Part shown: one piece after another, positions 7,016-10,576 of the stretch
How positions within the stretch are numbered: position 1 is the first letter of the stretch
Layout: the number at the start of each line of letters is the position of its first letter
NCBI GenBank assembly: GCA_024275555.1
Contig: JAJRYW010000006.1
Span: 1 to 10,576, forward strand
Direction: 5' to 3'
DNA length: 10,576 nt
Source: Calditrichota bacterium
GTDB lineage: Bacteria > Calditrichota > Calditrichia > RBG-13-44-9 > J075
The notes under the pieces: model-generated
Database searches by the model: none
Told to the model about the DNA's origin: nothing
Seen by the model: the letters and a program-made list of their open reading frames with translations, nothing else
Position numbers and translations under genes: made by a program

Positions 7016-8009
7016 GTATGACATCCCCTTCTTTTTTACGGTGTTTAGACTTTAAGGTGAGCACCAGAACAAAAATTACGGCAAGCAGCAGCATAATGGT
7101 GGCGCTTACTTGTAGCACATTAAAGACATAGGTGCGCCCTTCCGGGTCGTAGCTAAAGCAAAATTTGATTACTTTGGCAATGGTGGGACCGGTGCGGCCC
7201 TGGTCGGCTTCTATAACCGCCATTTGCAGATCGAATTGGTTAAAAGTGATTCCATAGAGGTAGCGGCAGATTTTTCCATCTTTGGAGATCACCGTCAGTG
7301 CAGCAGGGTGGGCAAAATCGATCCAGCGGGCCTGGTCGGCAATCCGGTCGCCATACTCCCGGAATTCATCTGCAGACAGATTGGCCGCCACAAAATTCAG
7401 AAATGTTTGCCGGGAGTTGTAGTTCTGATCTTTGAGCGGGTGCAGTTTTTCCAAAACGCTTGCAGGCGCGCCGTCCTGCTCCAGCACCAGCAGCGCCCGC
7501 GGGGTTAAATTAAACTTGGGGGCGCTTCGGCTAAAATTAAAGCCCACTTCCCGGGTCAATTTGCGGATGGTAAGACTGTCCCCGGTCAGCCACAGCCAAT
7601 CTTCCGGGGCCACCTTCCCTTGCAGGGCGGTCAGGTAATTGTATTTTTTGGCCCGGGCCAGTTCCGGCGTCTCATCGTGATTAATACTGATGGTTAGGAT
7701 TTTGAAATCTTTGCCCGGCTCGGTTTCAATCCGTTCCAGGGTTTCCTGGAATCCGTTCAGCAATGGGGTACAAATTCCCGGGCAATTGAAGTAGACAAAA
7801 TTCAGAATGGTGGGACGGTCCACAAAATCGCGCAAGACTATCGTATCGCCGGCCTCATTACGAAAACGATAATCAAGATTGATTAACTCGCCCAAATGCT
7901 GGTCCAGGCCGATAGGCTCTTTTGCTTCTTCGGCGTCAGCCTGCAAAACAGCCGTTCCGGCCAACATGATCAGAATCCCGATATACAGAAATATCTTTAA
8001 GTGTATCAT
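7008..8009 (-). CDS. SCO1/SenC-family copper chaperone with C-terminal membrane anchor
   Basis: SCO proteins are thioredoxin-fold factors that load copper into the CuA site of oxidase subunit II outside the cytoplasmic membrane. The 333 residues chosen here start with a signal peptide (residues 1-24, hydrophobic core FLYIGILIMLAG), followed by the thioredoxin-like domain with the metal motif CPGIC (C76, C80) and the third ligand probably H234 in FAHPAALTV. A C-terminal hydrophobic helix (about 299-319) and a basic tail would anchor it, as in the SCO subgroup with an FCxxYDP motif (here FCFSYDP, 283-289). Residues about 162-228 form an insertion not usual in the family. An in-frame GTG at 8081 would add 24 residues that do not resemble a leader; the ATG at 8009 has GGAG 11 bases upstream and puts the signal peptide at the N-terminus. 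It leads the cox operon and overlaps coxA. Confidence 0.9.
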   Translation of the reverse strand: MIHLKIFLYIGILIMLAGTAVLQADAEEAKEPIGLDQHLGELINLDYRFRNEAGDTIVLRDFVDRPTILNFVYFNCPGICTPLLNGFQETLERIETEPGKDFKILTISINHDETPELARAKKYNYLTALQGKVAPEDWLWLTGDSLTIRKLTREVGFNFSRSAPKFNLTPRALLVLEQDGAPASVLEKLHPLKDQNYNSRQTFLNFVAANLSADEFREYGDRIADQARWIDFAHPAALTVISKDGKICRYLYGITFNQFDLQMAVIEADQGRTGPTIAKVIKFCFSYDPEGRTYVFNVLQVSATIMLLLAVIFVLVLTLKSKHRKKEGDVIHG

Positions 8010-8085
8010 TATGTACAATACTCCACTTGCGCAAAGCGGACGGGTAAGAGCCCGCATTGGCAGGTAAATGATGCTCTCCACCTAA

Positions 8086-8103
8086 GCCGGTTTGTTGACC
8101 GGC
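8086..8103 (-). other. Small hairpin in the SCO-cox leader
   Basis: GCCGGT (8086-8091) and ACCGGC (8098-8103) form a perfect 6-base stem with a 6-base loop, about 75 bases upstream of the SCO start on the presumed leader RNA. No T-run follows on the minus strand, so it is not a terminator. It may stabilise the mRNA or be chance. Confidence 0.3.
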
Positions 8104-8182
8104 AAATTTGGAAGGTAATCGTTTGGGAACTACAATTTATAATTCAGGCGGTATATTTGTTTTCGCGCCAAACATATATATC

Positions 8183-8209
8183 ATCATATCAGCTATATCT
8201 ATCTATCAA
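8183..8209 (-). promoter_or_regulatory. Weak promoter candidate for the SCO-cox operon
   Basis: On the minus strand TTGATA (8209-8204) and TATGAT (8188-8183) each match five of six bases of the sigma-70 consensus, but the 15-base spacer is short. Transcription would begin near 8176 and give a leader of about 165 bases. The surrounding DNA is AT-rich, so chance matches are likely. Confidence 0.25.
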
Positions 8210-8402
8210 ATGTATAAGGGTCATTTAATATGTTATGCAGCCCGGTTTTTTTTAAATAGTTATGGCCGGGCAATCTAAATCACAGACGAGTAATATAAAA
8301 CCGCTTCATTTTTTTCACAAGTTAAAATTTCTCCAATAGGAAACAAGTTCTAACCGGCATGGCCTTTCCCCCGGCAAAAGGGGCCAAAAATATTCGGGCA
8401 AA

Positions 8403-8431
8403 TTGATCTACCGCAAGGTTATTCGCATATT
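8403..8431 (+). promoter_or_regulatory. Promoter candidate for the plus-strand gene pair
   Basis: TTGATC (8403-8408) and CATATT (8426-8431) each match the sigma-70 consensus at four of six positions and are spaced by 17 bases. A start near 8438 would give a leader of about 60 bases before the ATG at 8501. The match is modest; it is offered because spacing and position fit. Confidence 0.3.
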
Positions 8432-8449
8432 TTTATGTATATTCGCACA
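8421..8449 (+). promoter_or_regulatory. ATTCGCA direct repeats, possible operator
   Basis: ATTCGCATA (8421-8429) is repeated as ATTCGCACA (8441-8449), eight of nine bases identical and exactly 20 bases apart, i.e. two helical turns on one DNA face. A third partial copy, ATTCGGGCA, lies at 8392-8400. The first full copy overlaps the candidate -10 element, where a regulator could act. There is no direct evidence of binding. Confidence 0.3.
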
Positions 8450-8500
8450 AATCCTTTACTTTTATTCACCACATATTGACACCCATTTGTGGAGGCTATC

Positions 8501-9565
8501 ATGAGACAAGTATGCTATTTATTATACGGCTTGATGCTCTGGGGAACGACCTTGCTGCCGGCGCAGGAGCGGGAAGTACTCATCCCCTCCCCCATCAGCG
8601 GATCTCCTTTTCAGTTTCAGGACCAGCAGGATCGCTACGGACAGGCCTATCGCTGGTTCCTGGAAGGGGACATCGACCGCGGCTCAGACATGCTGCGCGA
8701 GATTGTCTCCGAGGCCGGCTATCAGCTCTTGCCGGAGAACTACTACGTAGTCGTGGCGCACTTTACCGACGCATTTGCCCCGATCGGCATGTTCCATGGC
8801 GATCAGAGATTCCTGAACACCCGTCTCTACGGCCTGGAGCCGGACAACCTGTTCTTTATTTACCTGAGCCGTTCCGAGACCACCCAGGCCTATGTTTCGG
8901 TATTGGCAACCTCCAAGCCCTCGCCCTCCGAGGAAAACCTGCTGGCCTTCCTGAGCTTGTTTATCCCCATCATTCCGCCGGTGCAGGCCCAGGGTATTGA
9001 TACAAGCCAGGTAATCACCTGGGTGGATGTGCGCCAGTTCGAGGTTCCCCCGGCCTTCCGCAAAAACAGCGATTTAGCTTTCCTGGTAAAAAAGCGCCTG
9101 GATGATGAGAACCCCCTTGCCGCAGCCGTATTCGACAACACCTCCCGGGAGCGCTGGAGCTACGGCATCGCCACCGCCATCACCAGCGTCAATGATGTCG
9201 ATATCACCATCTCGAACGACGGCCGGATCATCGTTAAACCCAAGCCGAACCTGGACCTGGCCACTTTTGCCGTGATCGACTACCATTTTAAAGCAATTGA
9301 CACCAAGGCGCCCACCTTTGGAAATTCTCTGCACCTGATGGGCGGAATCCGCCTGGCCAACTTTATCGAGCCAATCGTGGGCCTCGGGGCGTCGTTCTCC
9401 CTGGATTTTATCGATTTAGCCATTTTTGCCGGCTACAGCCTGGAGTTTGCCAATGAGTTGAAAGAGGGGTTCCATATCGGGCAGCAACTTGATGAAGGAG
9501 AGAATCCTTTCAAACTCAATCTCCGCGGGAAGCCGCGCTTTGGTTTACAAATCAAGTTCCCTTAA
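8501..9565 (+). CDS. Secreted protein of unknown function with a beta-rich C-terminal half
   Basis: I do not recognise this 354-residue protein. The N-terminus (residues 1-21, core CYLLYGLMLWGTTLL, ending LPAQ) looks like a cleavable signal peptide, so it should reach the periplasm or outer membrane. Residues about 40-135 are mixed helix and strand, followed by a proline-rich hydrophobic segment (about 147-162, with LFIPIIPP). From about 217 to the end the pattern is of alternating amphipathic strands and turns (for example DITISNDGRIIVKP and GLGASFSLDFIDLAIFAGY) and finishes GLQIKFP, which suggests a small barrel or sandwich domain; this is inference. No catalytic motif, lipobox or cysteine pair is visible. 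The ATG has GGAGG five bases upstream; an in-frame GTG at 8489 would overlap that ribosome site and is rejected. The protease gene begins 52 bases downstream on the same strand with no terminator between, so the two are probably co-transcribed. Confidence 0.85.
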   Translation: MRQVCYLLYGLMLWGTTLLPAQEREVLIPSPISGSPFQFQDQQDRYGQAYRWFLEGDIDRGSDMLREIVSEAGYQLLPENYYVVVAHFTDAFAPIGMFHGDQRFLNTRLYGLEPDNLFFIYLSRSETTQAYVSVLATSKPSPSEENLLAFLSLFIPIIPPVQAQGIDTSQVITWVDVRQFEVPPAFRKNSDLAFLVKKRLDDENPLAAAVFDNTSRERWSYGIATAITSVNDVDITISNDGRIIVKPKPNLDLATFAVIDYHFKAIDTKAPTFGNSLHLMGGIRLANFIEPIVGLGASFSLDFIDLAIFAGYSLEFANELKEGFHIGQQLDEGENPFKLNLRGKPRFGLQIKFP

Positions 9566-9617
9566 GCAGCTACACTCATTGTACGTAAGCGCCAATCAAT
9601 AAACCGGAGGAAAAACC

Positions 9618-10576
9618 ATGCATTTAGATGACGTTCGTAAATTGATGCCGGAAGTTCGGCAGGAGTTGCTTTCCAAACCGAATGTAGTGGCCGTGGGAAT
9701 CGGCTATAAAACCGTGCAGGGAAAAGCAACGGAGAATTTGTCGCTGATTTGTTCGGTCGATATTAAAAAATCCACAGCAGCGCTGACAGCCGCGGAACTG
9801 ATTCCCGGGGAAATACAGGGCGTGCCCACCGACGTCAATCCCACCGGGGTGATCCGGGCCTTGCAGGATCCCACCAGCCGGTTTCGCCCGGCCCCGGGCG
9901 GGGTAAGCATCGGCCACATCAACATCACCGCCGGCACCCTGGGATGCATCGTCAAAAAGAACAATACCCTCTTTATTCTTTCCAACAACCATGTGCTGGC
10001 CAATAGCAATACGGCCCAGATCGGCGATCCGATCCTGCAGCCCGGCCCATTTGACGGCGGGCAGAATCCCCAGGATCACATCGCCAATTTAAGCGAGTTT
10101 GTTCCGATCGAATTTCAGGGCGGGGGCGGCGGTTCCGATCCCTGCGGGCTGGCCCGGGCCATCGCCAATGTTCTGAATGCTCTGGCGGCCGCCGTGGGCA
10201 GCCGAACCCGGATGTATCCCAACCGTATTCAGCAGGCAGACAACCTGGTGGATTGCGCCATTGCCGAGCCGCTCAACCCCGGCGACGTCTCCACGGAAAT
10301 CCTGAACATCGGCCAGATCAGCGGAGCGGCCGAAGGCGCCCTGAATATGCCGGTTAAAAAGAGCGGACGCACCACCGGCTTTACAACCGATGTCATTCAG
10401 CAAATCGACGTAACCGCCCAGGTAAATTATGGGAACAATAAAGTAGCCACTTTTGTGGATCAACTTTTAGCCGGGCCAATGAGCCAGGGCGGCGATAGCG
10501 GCTCGGCAGTGCTGAACGATCAGAACCGGGTAGTGGGACTGCTTTTTGCCGGCAGCCAAACCACCACCATCATCAA
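9618..10576 (+). CDS. Nal1-like trypsin-fold serine protease, partial (C-terminus off the window)
   Basis: The reading frame stays open for 319 codons to the window edge. Its N-terminal part (PNVVAVGIGYKTVQGKATEN, residues 21-40, then GEIQGVPTDVNPTG, 64-77) resembles the leader domain of bacterial Nal1-like peptidases. A chymotrypsin-type fold follows with a full triad: H125 in LSNNHVLA, D212 in NLVDCAIA and S294 in SQGGDSGSAVL, the classic GDSG. Between His and Asp an extra stretch (about 166-206) has a five-glycine run and an Ala-rich helix. There is no signal peptide or membrane helix, so the protein is either cytoplasmic or exported by a non-classical route. The ATG has GGAGG seven bases upstream. 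It probably shares a transcript with the secreted protein gene before it. Substrate and role are unknown; activity is inferred from the triad only. Confidence 0.88.
   Translation, partial: MHLDDVRKLMPEVRQELLSKPNVVAVGIGYKTVQGKATENLSLICSVDIKKSTAALTAAELIPGEIQGVPTDVNPTGVIRALQDPTSRFRPAPGGVSIGHINITAGTLGCIVKKNNTLFILSNNHVLANSNTAQIGDPILQPGPFDGGQNPQDHIANLSEFVPIEFQGGGGGSDPCGLARAIANVLNALAAAVGSRTRMYPNRIQQADNLVDCAIAEPLNPGDVSTEILNIGQISGAAEGALNMPVKKSGRTTGFTTDVIQQIDVTAQVNYGNNKVATFVDQLLAGPMSQGGDSGSAVLNDQNRVVGLLFAGSQTTTII

Larger units (their letters stand above)
8010..8500. other. Divergent, AT-rich intergenic region between the cox operon and the plus-strand pair
   Basis: No gene is seen in these 491 bases. 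The region should hold the promoters for both directions. Visible items are a small hairpin in the SCO leader (8086-8103), a weak minus-strand promoter candidate (8183-8209), an inverted repeat GCCCGG/CCGGGC around a T8-containing 20-base loop (8240-8271), a GC-rich patch (8354-8385) and ATTCG-type direct repeats near the plus-strand promoter candidate (8392-8449). None is strong enough alone to name a regulator. Confidence 0.6.

Noticed and set aside
8010..8081. Upstream GTG start for the SCO gene at 8081
   Set aside because: The 24 added residues are not leader-like and would bury the signal peptide; the ATG at 8009 puts it at the N-terminus.
8240..8271. Hairpin GCCCGG/CCGGGC as a terminator
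   Set aside because: The T-run is inside the loop rather than after the stem, and neither side has a gene end nearby.
8354..8385. GC-rich patch with GGCC and CCCC/GGGG pairing as a terminator or riboswitch
   Set aside because: Only a four-base stem forms cleanly, no T-run follows on either strand and no known riboswitch core is visible.
8489..8500. GTG start for the secreted protein at 8489
   Set aside because: It lies over the GGAGG ribosome site that serves the ATG at 8501.
8476..9000. 174-codon plus-strand reading frame overlapping the secreted protein
   Set aside because: Different frame from the gene with the GGAGG site and signal peptide; Arg/Pro-rich product typical of an out-of-frame reading.
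9624..10463. Minus-strand reading frames of 151 and 124 codons opposite the last gene
   Set aside because: The plus strand here encodes a protease with an intact triad and a good ribosome site; the minus frames are its mirror.
1..10576. CRISPR array, insertion sequence, tRNA or defence island
   Set aside because: No regular repeat-spacer pattern, transposase, terminal inverted repeats, tRNA-like cloverleaf or recognisable defence gene was seen.

Overview
The window comes from a Gram-negative-type bacterium with aerobic respiration. It carries most of a caa3-type (cytochrome c-fused) haem-copper oxidase locus and its assembly factors, flanked by lipoate-related genes on one side and a two-gene unit of unknown role on the other. 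Base composition is moderate (roughly half G+C by eye). The subunit I variant (YS motif in place of the D-channel glutamate), the SCO subtype and short degenerate motifs in the gaps recall FCB-group lineages (Rhodothermus-, Calditrichota- or KSB1-like). That placement is an inference and is weak.

Layout, left to right. (1) 1-474, minus: lipB, octanoyltransferase, with its C-terminus cut by the window edge. (2) 475-987: a non-coding gap with the rho-independent terminator of lpdA and remnants of short degenerate repeats. (3) 988-8009, minus: a tightly packed set transcribed right to left as SCO factor, coxA, coxC, coxD, coxB, ctaB (haem O synthase) and lpdA (dihydrolipoamide dehydrogenase). 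The SCO-coxA, coxA-coxC and coxB-ctaB junctions overlap and the other cox junctions are about 12-13 bases, so this is almost certainly one operon. lpdA follows ctaB after 62 bases and may be read through. (4) 8010-8500: an AT-rich divergent intergenic region that should hold the promoters for both directions. (5) 8501-9565, plus: a secreted protein I do not recognise. (6) 9618-end, plus: a trypsin-like serine protease of the Nal1-like type with a visible catalytic triad, no signal peptide, cut by the window edge.

How the genes fit together: the SCO protein would deliver copper to the CuA site of CoxB. CtaB makes haem O, which a haem A synthase (not in this window) would convert to haem A for CoxA. 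CoxA, B, C and D form the oxidase, and the cytochrome c domain fused to CoxB passes electrons to CuA. LpdA serves as the E3 subunit for lipoylated 2-oxoacid dehydrogenase or glycine cleavage complexes, whose lipoylation begins with LipB. The two plus-strand genes have no evident link to respiration.

The main oddities are the A-C-D-B order of the oxidase genes, the YS motif in CoxA, hydrophilic insertions of roughly 65 residues in both CoxC and the SCO protein, and the unknown secreted protein paired with a leaderless protease. I see no transposon, CRISPR array, tRNA, rRNA or defence system.
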